Shown here piece by piece: positions 43,033 to 51,502 of a stretch of 64,000 bases of DNA (positions within the stretch are counted from its first letter, which is position 1; every line of letters starts with the position of its first letter). The stretch is from CBDAPI01 sp964565865. GTDB taxonomy: Bacteria > Acidobacteriota > UBA6911 > RPQK01 > CBDAPI01. Below the pieces are notes generated by a model. The model saw nothing but the letters and a program-made list of their open reading frames with translations, did not search any database and was not told the DNA's origin. The translations under genes were made by a program, and so were the position numbers. Where the stretch lies: the NCBI GenBank assembly GCA_964565865.1, contig CAZMGM010000010.1, positions 1 through 64,000 of the forward strand, given 5' to 3'.

Positions 43033-43752
43033 TCAGAACTGAGCCAGAACCTCGGCAATGTGCATGGCCTGTAGTTCCGATTTCTCACGCTTGATGAGGC
43101 CTTCCAGATGCATCAAACAACTGGCATCCGTAGCGATCACGTACTGGGCTCCAGTCTGTTCGATTGCCCGCAATTTGTTGTCGCCCATCTCGGAAGAGAT
43201 CTCAGGGAACTTCACCGAAAAGGTGCCTCCGAAACCACAGCACCTTTCACTACCCTCCATTTCCCGCAGGTCGAGGTCGGCAACTTCACGAAGTAGTCTT
43301 CTGGGGGGGTCCTGAATACCCAGCTCACGCAGCAGGTGGCAGGAGTCGTGATAGGTGGCTCGAGCCTTAAAAGAAGCTCCTGTAGACTCCACTCCCAGGA
43401 CGGACACGAGGAAATCAGAAAGCTCCCAGACCCGGGTGGAGACGTCCCGTGCCAGCTCGGAATAGTGGTGGTCGTCGCTCACAATCTTAGGGAGGAAAAC
43501 CTTGATCATACTGCAGCACGAACCCGAGGGCGTGACGATCCATTCTTGATCCTGATAGAGATCCAACAGGCCGCAGCCGACCTGTCTGGCTTCCTCTGTA
43601 TAACCGGAATTGAAAGCAGGCTGCCCGCAGCAGGTTTGTCTGGAATCAAAGTCGACCTCGACCCCCAGACGCTCCAGGATCCTTACAGCAGAGAGACCGA
43701 CTTGAGGATAGAACTGGTCGACCAGGCAGGTGACAAACAGGGAAACCTTCAT
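43033..43752 (-). CDS. lutA: Lactate utilization protein LutA (CCG domains)
   Basis: The 239-residue protein has two cysteine-rich CCG domains, seen as CCGQPAFNSG near residue 42 and CCGFGGTFSVK near 172. This is the LutA/GlcF-type form that binds an unusual iron-sulfur cluster. It begins the lutA-lutB-lutC operon. All cysteines of both motifs are present. Its upstream region contains a short tandem repeat at 43805. Confidence 0.92.
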   Translation of the reverse strand: MKVSLFVTCLVDQFYPQVGLSAVRILERLGVEVDFDSRQTCCGQPAFNSGYTEEARQVGCGLLDLYQDQEWIVTPSGSCCSMIKVFLPKIVSDDHHYSELARDVSTRVWELSDFLVSVLGVESTGASFKARATYHDSCHLLRELGIQDPPRRLLREVADLDLREMEGSERCCGFGGTFSVKFPEISSEMGDNKLRAIEQTGAQYVIATDASCLMHLEGLIKREKSELQAMHIAEVLAQF

Positions 43753-43804
43753 AAATCACTTCGACGCACAAAGTGCAGGTCCAGTTTAAGGTGGAAGGGT
43801 CGAC

Positions 43805-43829
43805 GTGCAAAGTGCAAAGTGCAAAGTTC
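43805..43829. repeat. Short tandem repeat GTGCAAA
   Basis: Three perfect GTGCAAA units at 43805-43825 are followed by a degenerate GTTCAA. Similar AAGTTGAAGG-like words occur near 36436 and 49483. Such runs are probably replication slippage products. Confidence 0.6.
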
Positions 43830-44022
43830 AACTTTCAAGGTCCAAGGTTCCCATTATGTCCGAGCCCATAATTTACCCCGACAGCCCGTCGTAAGCATGG
43901 CACGGATTGCCAGTTCGTGGGGTAGGTCCTGGGATAGAGGGTCCCACTCGGCCGTGGAAAGAAACGAACCGTTGATGCTAAACTACGGAGAACTCGGGCT
44001 TTCTTCCGAGTGGAGAAATCGG

Positions 44023-44622
44023 ATGCCTTACTGGATCGGAGCCGCGGTCATTCTGCTGTTAACGTGGTTATTGCTGGGATTCGTTGTGGCTCGACGAAGC
44101 CGCCGGATGCTCTGCATGCTTGTACTGGCAGGCCTACTCGCTCTGATTCCCAGGACCTCCCCGATTCCGGAGACCGTAGCGGCTTCTCTGAATAACCCCC
44201 CGGGTCCCGCATTAGACCTGTCCGGAGAACTCCTCACGCTGGACGGGAAGAAGGTGTCACTGTCCGACGACACAGGAAAGGTGCTCTTTCTCAACTTTTG
44301 GGCAACCTGGTGCGGCCCTTGCAGAGCCGAAATGCCCGCCATGGAAGCACTGTACGACCTTCTGGGGAAAGACGGCCTCAGCATGGTGGCGGTAACCGAA
44401 GAGCCAAAGGAGCTGGTAGCTCGCTATCTCGAACGCCATCCGTACCCGTTTCAAATCATGATCGATCCGCGGGGAGAGTTGACCGAGCGGCTCCAGGTCA
44501 TCGGGTTGCCAACCACTTTTGTCCTCGACAAGAAGCGTCGCGTCATCTATTCGCATGTCGGCCGGGCGGAGTGGAATTCCCCGCAAGCAGTTGACCTTTT
44601 CCGCGACGCCCTGGAGGAATGA
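44023..44622 (+). CDS. TlpA/ResA-like membrane-anchored thioredoxin
   Basis: The 199-residue protein has two hydrophobic segments at the N-terminus and then a thioredoxin fold with the active site WCGPC at residues 96-100, preceded by LFLNFWAT and followed by IGLPTTFVLDKK with the cis-proline. Such proteins reduce periplasmic disulfides, often for cytochrome c assembly. The ATG at 44023 has GGAG seven bases before it; an upstream ATG at 43975 has no such site. It overlaps the threonine synthase gene by 4 bases (ATGA), although no metabolic link is evident. Confidence 0.85.
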   Translation: MPYWIGAAVILLLTWLLLGFVVARRSRRMLCMLVLAGLLALIPRTSPIPETVAASLNNPPGPALDLSGELLTLDGKKVSLSDDTGKVLFLNFWATWCGPCRAEMPAMEALYDLLGKDGLSMVAVTEEPKELVARYLERHPYPFQIMIDPRGELTERLQVIGLPTTFVLDKKRRVIYSHVGRAEWNSPQAVDLFRDALEE

Positions 44623-45962
44623 GTCCTCCTTTTTTCTTCCGCTGTATCAATTCGGACTGTGGAAGAGAATTCGACGTTCATCTGAACATCTACGAGTGCC
44701 CCGACTGTCACGACCTGCTGGATCTCGTCTACAATTTTCCGGACCTCGATCCTGACGAGCTTAAGGCTACATTTCGAAAGCGCCGTCAATCCTATTACCC
44801 CCTGGACCAGAGCGGAGTGTGGCGGTTTCGCGAGTTTCTCCCTTTCGAGAAGGGCGACTATGACCTGGCCGTGACGTTCGGAGAAGGGAACAACCCCGTG
44901 GTCGACGCTCCAAGGGCAGCCGAATACATCGGCCTTGACTCGCTCAGCGTGAAACACCTTGGGTGGAACCCGACTGGGTCTTTTAAAGACTACGGGATGA
45001 CGGTAGGGGTGACCCAGGCTCGTAAGCTGGGAGTGAGTGCCGTGGCCTGTGCCTCGACTGGCAACACTTCCTCGTCTATGGCCGCTTATGCGGCCCGGGC
45101 CGGTCTCAAGGCGATCGTATTCATCCCCGAGGGCCAGATTGCTTTTGGGAAACTGGCCCAGACTATGGAGTACGGCGCCGTGACCGTGCAGATTGAGGGG
45201 GATTTCGATGCAGCGATGCAACTGGTTCGGGAGCTTACTTCGTCAACTGGAATCTACCTCCTGAACTCGATCAACCCCTTTCGAGTGGAGGGTCAGAAGA
45301 CGGTGGCAATCGAGCTCCTCGATCAGCTCGACTGGCAGGTGCCTGATCGGATTGTCTTACCTGGAGGCAATCTCGGTCACAGCGCTGCCCTGGGAAAGGC
45401 ATTTTACGAGTTGCGGCAGCTGGGCTTGATCGATAGCATTCCCAGGCTCACGATTATGCAGGCTTCCGGTGCCTCGCCCCTCCATTCGATGCTGGCCTCG
45501 GGCCTGGAAACACTTCGGCCCTTTACATCGGCCAGAACGCGCGCCACTGCTATCAAAATCGGCAGCCCGGTAAGCTGGAAAAAGGCGCTTCGCTCTCTGG
45601 AGCTTTCTGATGGCTGGTGCGACGCGGTGAACGAACAGGAAATTGCCGATGCGAAAGCGATTCTGGGGCGCGACGGGATTGGTTGTGAACCGGCTTCCGC
45701 AACCACCGTAGCAGGACTCAAGAAGCTTCTGGAAGCCAATCATGAAGAAGACCCCGTGACCATCCACCGGGGGGAGAGGGTAGTGGCCATTCTCACGGGA
45801 CACCAACTCAAGGACCCCGAGTACACTGCGAACTACCATTTCGGAAAACTCGAGCTCGACTCCCGCGACGGTGACTCCCAGGAGATCGAGTCAAAATTCT
45901 CCAATCCCCCTCTCCGGGTGTCGCCCGATATTGACAAGATACGGGCTTTGCTACAGCTTTAG
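44619..45962 (+). CDS. thrC: Threonine synthase
   Basis: This PLP enzyme makes threonine from O-phosphohomoserine. The 447-residue protein begins with a zinc ribbon (C9, C14, C27, C30) and then follows the TrpB-like fold, with the PLP lysine K123 in the motif PTGSFKD and the phosphate loop near GGNLGHSAALG. ACASTGNTSSSMAAYAA is a further family block. It belongs to the zinc-ribbon type found in many deeply branching bacteria. ApaG and an AAA ATPase follow, without obvious link. Confidence 0.9.
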   Translation: MSPPFFFRCINSDCGREFDVHLNIYECPDCHDLLDLVYNFPDLDPDELKATFRKRRQSYYPLDQSGVWRFREFLPFEKGDYDLAVTFGEGNNPVVDAPRAAEYIGLDSLSVKHLGWNPTGSFKDYGMTVGVTQARKLGVSAVACASTGNTSSSMAAYAARAGLKAIVFIPEGQIAFGKLAQTMEYGAVTVQIEGDFDAAMQLVRELTSSTGIYLLNSINPFRVEGQKTVAIELLDQLDWQVPDRIVLPGGNLGHSAALGKAFYELRQLGLIDSIPRLTIMQASGASPLHSMLASGLETLRPFTSARTRATAIKIGSPVSWKKALRSLELSDGWCDAVNEQEIADAKAILGRDGIGCEPASATTVAGLKKLLEANHEEDPVTIHRGERVVAILTGHQLKDPEYTANYHFGKLELDSRDGDSQEIESKFSNPPLRVSPDIDKIRALLQL

Positions 45963-45998
45963 TCGCAGTGAGGCGCACTGTGACATAATCTTGTTTCC

Positions 45999-46382
45999 AT
46001 GAGTAAAGAGATCAACCGTGGAATTCAGGTGAAAGTGAAGAGCTTTCACATTCCAGAGCGAAGCCGGCCCGACCAGAACTACTATTTCTTCGCCTATCAG
46101 GTCACTATCTCCAACCTTGGCTCGAGGACTGCTCAGCTGGTGAGCCGCAAATGGATTATCACGGACGCGGAGGGGCATGTGGAAACCGTCGAGGGGCTCG
46201 GCGTAGTCGGGGAGCAACCGGTTCTCAAGCCCGGGGATTCCTTTCAGTACACCAGCTTCTGCCCTCTCAAGACCCCAGTTGGGTCCATGCATGGAGAGTA
46301 CCGAATGGTGGGCGAAGACGAAGAGCAGTTCGAAGCTGAGATTGCTCCCTTCAGCCTGGCCGTTCCCACCGCTGTCAACTGA
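45999..46382 (+). CDS. apaG: ApaG domain protein
   Basis: The 127-residue protein is a stand-alone ApaG (DUF525) immunoglobulin-like fold. It has YYFFAYQVTISNLGSRTAQL, then WIITDAEGHVETVEGLGVVGEQP and PGDSFQYTSFCPLKTPVGSMHGEY, all typical. Its biochemical role is not settled; a link to magnesium, cobalt or nucleotides has been proposed. CATAAT lies 9 bases before the ATG, possibly the -10 box. Confidence 0.93.
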   Translation: MSKEINRGIQVKVKSFHIPERSRPDQNYYFFAYQVTISNLGSRTAQLVSRKWIITDAEGHVETVEGLGVVGEQPVLKPGDSFQYTSFCPLKTPVGSMHGEYRMVGEDEEQFEAEIAPFSLAVPTAVN

Positions 46383-46433
46383 TGTAAAAGGGCGCGTTCG
46401 TCTGGCCATTAACGGGACCGGAGCAATAAAACC

Positions 46434-47480
46434 ATGACCTCCAACAGGGACCAGGGCAGCCGTGAGGCTGCCGAGAAACAGTCCATCGTGGTGAAGGGGA
46501 TACCCGGGACGGTGCCCAGGGGGATCGCCGACTTGTGCACAGCCCGTCTCGTGGAGGCGGTGCGGGAATTGATGGAACTATCCGGCCTTGGTGAGGTAAA
46601 GCTTTTGGTGGGCAGCAACGAGGTTGCCTCCCGGGAGCAACCTGTCGAGCCTCGAGGAGCCGGGAGGGAAGATGAGGTCTCGGTGGAAGAAAGGGCGGAG
46701 CAGTATGTTTCGCGACAACCATTTTATGGTTTTGATTTTCTGGTGGTGCCTCAAGAATTGCGGGAGAGCCTGCTTTCTGCCGTTGACCTGGTCAGCCTGG
46801 AAGCACTCGTCTTCGACCGCTGGAATCTGAAGGCTATCGAGCCCTTCCCGCGAACAGCTCTGAACTTCCACGGCCCTCCAGGAACCGGAAAAACTCTGGC
46901 GGCTCATGCTCTGGCTGCGTACCTGAAGCGTCCCATTCTGCTAGCCAGCTATGGACAGATCGAAAGCAAATACGTGGGGGACGGAGCCAAGAATATCGAG
47001 GCGGTCTTTTTCGCTGCCCGCAGAGACAAGGCCGTTCTCTTTATCGACGAGGCCGATTCCTTGCTTTCCCGGCGCCTGACCAACGTAACGCAGGGAGCGG
47101 AACAGGCCATTAACTCGATGCGAAGTCAACTCCTGGTCTGCCTGGAACAGTTTACCGGCATCGCGATTTTTGCGACCAACCTGGTTGAGAACTACGACAG
47201 GGGATTCGAAACCCGGGTCCGAAATCTTTACTTCCCCCTGCCCGACCAGGATTCACGGCGGGAGATCTGGCAGCGGCACCTGCCCGAACAGCTGCCCCTG
47301 GCCGGGGATGTTTCGATCGATGAACTTGCCAAGATCAACCATGTATGCGGTCGGGACATTAAGAACGCCGTTATCGACGCCGCACTGCGTGCGGCCAGGG
47401 GGGACCAGGCGTCTGTCTCACAGAAGGATCTGTTTGGTGCCATAGAGCGAGTCAAGTCCGCCCGTATCGAGCTCGGATAG
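46434..47480 (+). CDS. AAA+ ATPase
   Basis: This 348-residue protein has a 140-residue N-terminal region without a known domain, then an AAA core with Walker A GPPGTGKT at 147-154, Walker B VLFIDEADSL at 201-210, and a sensor region IFATNLVENYDRGFETRV. The pore loop may be SYGQIESKYVG. It looks like SpoVK/FtsH-type ATPases but lacks protease or membrane domains. It could remodel protein complexes; the target is unknown. It lies on the same strand as thrC and apaG, 51 bases after apaG. Confidence 0.82.
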   Translation: MTSNRDQGSREAAEKQSIVVKGIPGTVPRGIADLCTARLVEAVRELMELSGLGEVKLLVGSNEVASREQPVEPRGAGREDEVSVEERAEQYVSRQPFYGFDFLVVPQELRESLLSAVDLVSLEALVFDRWNLKAIEPFPRTALNFHGPPGTGKTLAAHALAAYLKRPILLASYGQIESKYVGDGAKNIEAVFFAARRDKAVLFIDEADSLLSRRLTNVTQGAEQAINSMRSQLLVCLEQFTGIAIFATNLVENYDRGFETRVRNLYFPLPDQDSRREIWQRHLPEQLPLAGDVSIDELAKINHVCGRDIKNAVIDAALRAARGDQASVSQKDLFGAIERVKSARIELG

Positions 47481-47502
47481 TTGTTGGGAGATCCACCCTG
47501 GA

Positions 47503-47538
47503 GCGCGACCGCGCGCGACTTTTACCACGGACTGCTAG
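47503..47538 (+). repeat. Dispersed intergenic repeat, copy C
   Basis: It matches copy B at 32631-32668 with three differences: T for C after the ACTTT run, C for T after ACGGA, and loss of CT near the right end. It lies right after the AAA ATPase stop and overlaps the end of the pseudogene read from the other strand. Confidence 0.75.
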
Positions 47539-47897
47539 AGCCGTCGGGCGGTAAGCTGGCGGGTTGCTTCTCGAGTCTTCTGAACCAGGTGAAGTACTTC
47601 CTCCAGAAGCTCCCCCGTATAATGAAGCGTGAGGTCGGTTTTCCCGACGGAGAGGGTAACTTTGAAAGATAGAGCCACGCCCTGCACTTGACCGTTCTCT
47701 ACAGGCAGGGATCCTCTTCCCAAAACTACGGTCCCCTCCAAACGCCCTTCTTTCTCCTTGAATTGGCAAGTTACTGTTCTCTGGTCGCCGCGGGCGCCTT
47801 GGAATTCAGTCTGTCAAGAGCCTTCAATGCCATGGGCAGCGAGAAGGGGAAGCTGAGAGAATAAGCTGATGGCAGCTGCGAGCAGTGTTTTCCGTAT
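47535..47897 (-). pseudogene. Small periplasmic protein pseudogene (ATA start, Trp to UGA)
   Basis: The minus-strand frame reads a signal peptide (RKTLLAAAISLFSQLPLLAAH), then GIEGS, a TGA at 47814-47816, then QTEFQGARGDQRTVTCQFKEK and GRLEGTVVLGRG to a TAG. The pattern is that of a small export domain in which I-x-G-x-W is followed by a repeated beta motif ending in a T-A-R/K-R-x tail; tryptophan is expected at the TGA. The codon where ATG should stand is ATA (47895-47897). Both lesions are single G to A changes. It follows the Spy-like gene by 7 bases. Confidence 0.6.
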
Positions 47898-47904
47898 GGG
47901 GAGT

Positions 47905-48348
47905 CTAGTGGACTGTAACGCGTGAATCGTTGTCCGATCCGCTTTGGGAACTGAGGCGCCGCCTTTTGCGCTCGACATGGCGACGATGGCGTTCTTCCCA
48001 CCGGGCCAGTTGATCCTTGTATAGGGACCTCTGGTCACTATCGAGCAGCGGCTCGATAGCGTTCTGGGACTGAGAGAGGAGTTCATGAATTCGGGGGACC
48101 ATACCTTTTCGGAGCTCAGCAAGTTCCGAGCGGCACTGTTCCAGAATCTTCTCGACCGAACCCCACTGCTCATCAGTGAGATCCATTCCCGAGTAGAACG
48201 AGTGTGAGAGTGGGGAGGTCTTGCCCTGGTATGATTTTTTCTCGTCAGCGGTGGGCCTCAGATCGAGAGTGTTGGACACGATGGCACCCGTGAGGAAACC
48301 CAGAGAAAAAAGTAACGCCACACCTACGAAACGCTTCCAGAAACTCAT
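47905..48348 (-). CDS. Spy/CpxP-like periplasmic protein
   Basis: The 147-residue protein has an N-terminal membrane segment (WKRFVGVALLFSLGFLTGAIV) and a helical part with LTDEQWGSVEKILEQCRSEL and LDSDQRSLYKDQLARWEERHRR. The LTxEQ, then LDxxQ pattern is that of Spy/CpxP/zinc-resistance-associated proteins, which sense or buffer envelope stress or metals. The ATG at 48348 has a G-rich site directly before it. It is the third gene of the ECF sigma operon, which suggests it is a target or modulator of the sigma factor. Confidence 0.75.
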   Translation of the reverse strand: MSFWKRFVGVALLFSLGFLTGAIVSNTLDLRPTADEKKSYQGKTSPLSHSFYSGMDLTDEQWGSVEKILEQCRSELAELRKGMVPRIHELLSQSQNAIEPLLDSDQRSLYKDQLARWEERHRRHVERKRRRLSSQSGSDNDSRVTVH

Positions 48349-48349
48349 T

Positions 48350-48703
48350 TCATCCCCCCCCTTCCGCATGCAGGATTGCCTCGACTATCGTGTCTCCCTC
48401 CAGGTTTTCACTCAAAAGCACCACTACTTCGTCATCACCATCCGGAATAGTGGGCCCTGCAGACTGGTAGCCTACCAGCAGCGTGAGGCACATCAGAAAA
48501 CTGCAGATTCCGGTTACCGGAGCCAACCTCCAGCACCAGACCCCGAGAGTCTGCGGCTCGATACGAACACCCTCTCTCAGCTTCTGGTAAAAACCTACAA
48601 GGAAGGTCTCATCCTCGCTGTGTTCAGAAAACTTCACCTGGCGGAAAACTCTCTCCAGGAATAGCTCCACCTCTTTCCACTGTTCTCGCTTTCTTGCAGG
48701 CAT
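48350..48703 (-). CDS. Putative single-span membrane anti-sigma factor
   Basis: The 117-residue protein directly follows the ECF sigma gene, 3 bases apart. It has a soluble N-terminal part (about 55 residues) and one membrane segment near APVTGICSFLMCLTLLVGY, then about 30 residues outside. Size, topology and position fit an anti-sigma factor, but no HxxxCxxC zinc motif is present, so this is inference from context. It ends 1 base before the Spy-like gene. Confidence 0.55.
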   Translation of the reverse strand: MPARKREQWKEVELFLERVFRQVKFSEHSEDETFLVGFYQKLREGVRIEPQTLGVWCWRLAPVTGICSFLMCLTLLVGYQSAGPTIPDGDDEVVVLLSENLEGDTIVEAILHAEGGG

Positions 48704-48706
48704 AGT

Positions 48707-49390
48707 TCATTCCTCGCGGACAATCTCTAGCTGATTCAAGTAGTTCCGCAGAGCGCGGCGGGCCCGAAATGCCCTCACCTTGACATTCGTGTTACTCCAT
48801 CCCAACGTCGAAGCAACTTCCTTGACGCTTCGTCCTTCCCCGTAAATCAGGTGCAGGACCAGACGGTCCTTTGGAGCTATTCGCTGGAGGACCTTGCTGA
48901 TAAGCTCCTTTGCGACCAGGTGGTCTCGGAAGCGAGGCTCTGAATAGGTTCCCTCCCGATACAACTTCCTTTCCAGCCAGTCCTGCTCTGTCCGTGTAAG
49001 GTCCGTCTCGGTTTGCTGAGGTCTCCGTGCCTGCTTGCGCATCTGATCCAGGCAGAGATTAATCGTGATCCGGTACAGCCAATTTCGAAAAGGAACACCC
49101 GGCCTAAGCTTTTCCATATTCGTAAAGGCCCGAACAAAGGCATCCTGAGCCATATCCTCGGCGTCAGCAGCATCAGGGAAAAAACGCCAGGCTACGGCGG
49201 TTATCTTGCGTCGATAGCGCAAAACCAGACTGTCAAAGGCGGTCAGGTCACCGGCTTGCATCCTTTTCACTAGCTCTTCGTCGGCCACCTGCGCCGGGAC
49301 AGACGAATTCCCGAACTCAGAAACCGATGCTACGTCCGGGCTCGATACCGCCACGCGATAGTGTCCGCTGTTTGCCATTACGCTGAGCAT
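48707..49390 (-). CDS. ECF-type RNA polymerase sigma factor
   Basis: The 227-residue protein has region 2 (AFDSLVLRYRRKITAVAWRF, then DAEDMAQDAFVRAF and FRNWLYRITINLCLD) and region 4 (RLVLHLIYGEGRSVKEVAST then VKVRAFRARRAL). About 35 N-terminal residues precede the sigma domain. A second ATG at 49378 is possible. It leads an operon with a membrane protein and a Spy-like protein, so it probably reacts to envelope conditions and may activate its own promoter. Confidence 0.93.
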   Translation of the reverse strand: MLSVMANSGHYRVAVSSPDVASVSEFGNSSVPAQVADEELVKRMQAGDLTAFDSLVLRYRRKITAVAWRFFPDAADAEDMAQDAFVRAFTNMEKLRPGVPFRNWLYRITINLCLDQMRKQARRPQQTETDLTRTEQDWLERKLYREGTYSEPRFRDHLVAKELISKVLQRIAPKDRLVLHLIYGEGRSVKEVASTLGWSNTNVKVRAFRARRALRNYLNQLEIVREE

Positions 49391-49566
49391 CTAGATTACA
49401 ACAGCTACAAAAAAAACGCTCCGGCGGTTGGATTGGTTACATTCGGAGAGGGCCTGGTTAGCGTTTGACCGTTACTGGTTTCCTGTTTGAAAGTTGCAGG
49501 TTCTTGGAAATTTACCCTGGGGACGGGAGACCCGTGGGACTGTCAACGCGGGCTGCGTCTTTGCTG

Positions 49567-49572
49567 TATCAT
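49567..49572 (+). promoter_or_regulatory. -10 box of the gene at 49579, leaderless spacing
   Basis: TATCAT ends 6 bases before the ATG. No ribosome binding site is seen. Confidence 0.35.
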
Positions 49573-49578
49573 TCAGTT

Positions 49579-50172
49579 ATGAGTCGGTGGTCGTTTACAG
49601 GCGGGATTTTCCTGTTGGCAGTCGGCTTTGTCAGTGCTAAATACAAGATCAAGGACATTCCGGTCAAGGCGGCCGCCGAATACCCGTCTCATCAGTCACT
49701 TCAGAATATCGTCATCGGGGCTGAGGCCTTCGACCGGCAAGACGAAATCCTGTCGGCCTTTGATACTAAGAAACTTCACGAGAAAGGGATCATGCCCGTA
49801 TTCGTGGTGGTCGAAAACAACAATGAGTTCGCGATTCGGATCTCAGGAAAAGACATCTACTTGAACGATGCCGGCCACAACTATCCGTCATTACCGTACA
49901 CACGGGTTCTTCTGAGCATCGCCAAGAAAAAGAAATCAACTTATCCGATCCACGACGACATCTTCCTGGGCCAGCTCAAGAATAAGAACATGGTGGCCGA
50001 CTTCGAGAGAAAGGATTTTGGTGAAAGACTGATCCCTCCACACGGTAGCGATTCGGGAGTGGTCTTCTTTGAATGGTTGCAGCTTCAGGACGATACTCGA
50101 ATCTACATTTCGAACATCACCAATCTCGACTCTCAGGAGAGTCTGATGTTCTTTGAATTCCCGCTTCAATGA
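49579..50172 (+). CDS. Secreted protein of unknown function
   Basis: The 197-residue protein has an N-terminal signal (WSFTGGIFLLAVGFVSA) and then a mostly hydrophilic part with VFVVVENNNEFAIRISGKDIYL and a later VADFERKDFGERLIPPH. The pattern of two beta sheets recalls small carbohydrate- or protein-binding domains, but I do not recognise a family. It ends 34 bases before the M16 peptidase pair and is on the same strand, so the three may form one envelope-related unit. Confidence 0.7.
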   Translation: MSRWSFTGGIFLLAVGFVSAKYKIKDIPVKAAAEYPSHQSLQNIVIGAEAFDRQDEILSAFDTKKLHEKGIMPVFVVVENNNEFAIRISGKDIYLNDAGHNYPSLPYTRVLLSIAKKKKSTYPIHDDIFLGQLKNKNMVADFERKDFGERLIPPHGSDSGVVFFEWLQLQDDTRIYISNITNLDSQESLMFFEFPLQ

Positions 50173-50206
50173 CTCGCAGCCGGCCACGGGCCGTCTCCCC
50201 TCTCTG

Positions 50207-51502
50207 ATGAGCAACATTTCTCCTTTGAGATTCAGTCAGGAAACCCTTAAGAACGGCCTGGACATCGTATTGCACGTTGACAGGCGGGTTCCGCTCGCCC
50301 ATGTAACTCTGCACTACCGGGTCGGGTCCAGCCATGAAGAACCCGGCAAATCCGGGTTGGCTCACCTTTTCGAGCACATGATGTTCCAGGGCTCGGAAAA
50401 CGTGGGAAAGGCCCAGCACGGACGGCACGTCGATGCCGTGGGGGGTCGTTGGAACGCCAGCACCAGCAAGGATCGCACCGGCTATTTTGAAACGGTTCCT
50501 TCCAGCGCCCTGGAACTGGCTCTTTGGCTGGAAGCTGACCGCATGCGCTCCCTGCGAGTCACCGAGGAAAACTTTGAGAACCAGCGAAAGACCGTGATTG
50601 AGGAGAAGAAGCAAAGCTACGACAATCGGCCCTATGGTGCGGCCCTCTTACGTTTTGACGCTCTCGCCTATGAGAACTGGGCGTATGCCCACCCCACTAT
50701 CGGATCTGTGGACGACCTTAGAAAAGCAACGGTGGAGGACGCGGTGACCTTTCATCGGAAGCACTACGGGCCTGACAACGCGACCCTCGTGGTGGCCGGG
50801 GATATCTCCTTAAAAGAAACACTCGGTTTGGTCCGGAGACATTTTGAAGACATCCATCCCGCTACTGATGCTCGACTTCCTGATTTGAGTGAACCCCCAC
50901 AACAGAAGGAGAAGCTGGAGGTGATTAGAGACACACTGGCGCCACTTCCAGCCATTCACGTCGGGTACCACATGCCGCCAGCCGGATCTCCTGCTCACTA
51001 TGCTCTTTCCATGCTCTCTCTCGTCCTGTCAAAAGGTGAATCTTCGCGACTCTATCGCCGCATGATCTATGACAATAACTGGGCTGCCAGCCTCTCGTCC
51101 GGTCCCACACTCTATCGTGGACCTCAGATGTTCGTTTTCTGGTGCCAGGTTCAGGAAAGCGCCCGAGCGCGGAGCGTTCAAAAGGCCCTCGAGGAGGAGG
51201 TTCTCCGCACCACAGAGAAGACGGTCTCGGATGTGGAGCTTGAAAAGGCGAGGAACCAGGTCCTTTACCGATTCGTTTCCAGTCGCGCCACCATTTACGG
51301 AAAAGGAGAAGCCTTGGCTCAGTACATGACCTTTTTTTCTGATCCCTCGCTCATCAACAACGAGGTGGACCGTTATCTGGGAGTAACTGCCGAGGAGATA
51401 CAGAAGACAGCCCGTCAGTTCCTGGTCCCGGCCAATAGAACCACTGTGGTTGTCGAAACGGGGCCCTCACGCCAAGACCAGGAAAGAGCAGCGTCGCCAT
51501 GA
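50207..51502 (+). CDS. M16 family metallopeptidase, catalytic subunit
   Basis: This 431-residue protein is an insulinase-type peptidase. The inverted zinc motif HLFEH lies at 53-57, with the catalytic E56, and the downstream third ligand is probably in the ENWAYAHPT region. The first ATG of the family part is at 50207. M16 subunits usually work in pairs; the next gene encodes the partner and overlaps it by 4 bases. No signal peptide is clear, so the compartment is uncertain. Confidence 0.9.
   Translation: MSNISPLRFSQETLKNGLDIVLHVDRRVPLAHVTLHYRVGSSHEEPGKSGLAHLFEHMMFQGSENVGKAQHGRHVDAVGGRWNASTSKDRTGYFETVPSSALELALWLEADRMRSLRVTEENFENQRKTVIEEKKQSYDNRPYGAALLRFDALAYENWAYAHPTIGSVDDLRKATVEDAVTFHRKHYGPDNATLVVAGDISLKETLGLVRRHFEDIHPATDARLPDLSEPPQQKEKLEVIRDTLAPLPAIHVGYHMPPAGSPAHYALSMLSLVLSKGESSRLYRRMIYDNNWAASLSSGPTLYRGPQMFVFWCQVQESARARSVQKALEEEVLRTTEKTVSDVELEKARNQVLYRFVSSRATIYGKGEALAQYMTFFSDPSLINNEVDRYLGVTAEEIQKTARQFLVPANRTTVVVETGPSRQDQERAASP

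Noticed and set aside
43336..44022. Long N-terminal extension of the TlpA-like protein
   Set aside because: The extension overlaps lutA on the other strand, has no family similarity, and a good ribosome binding site precedes the ATG at 44023.
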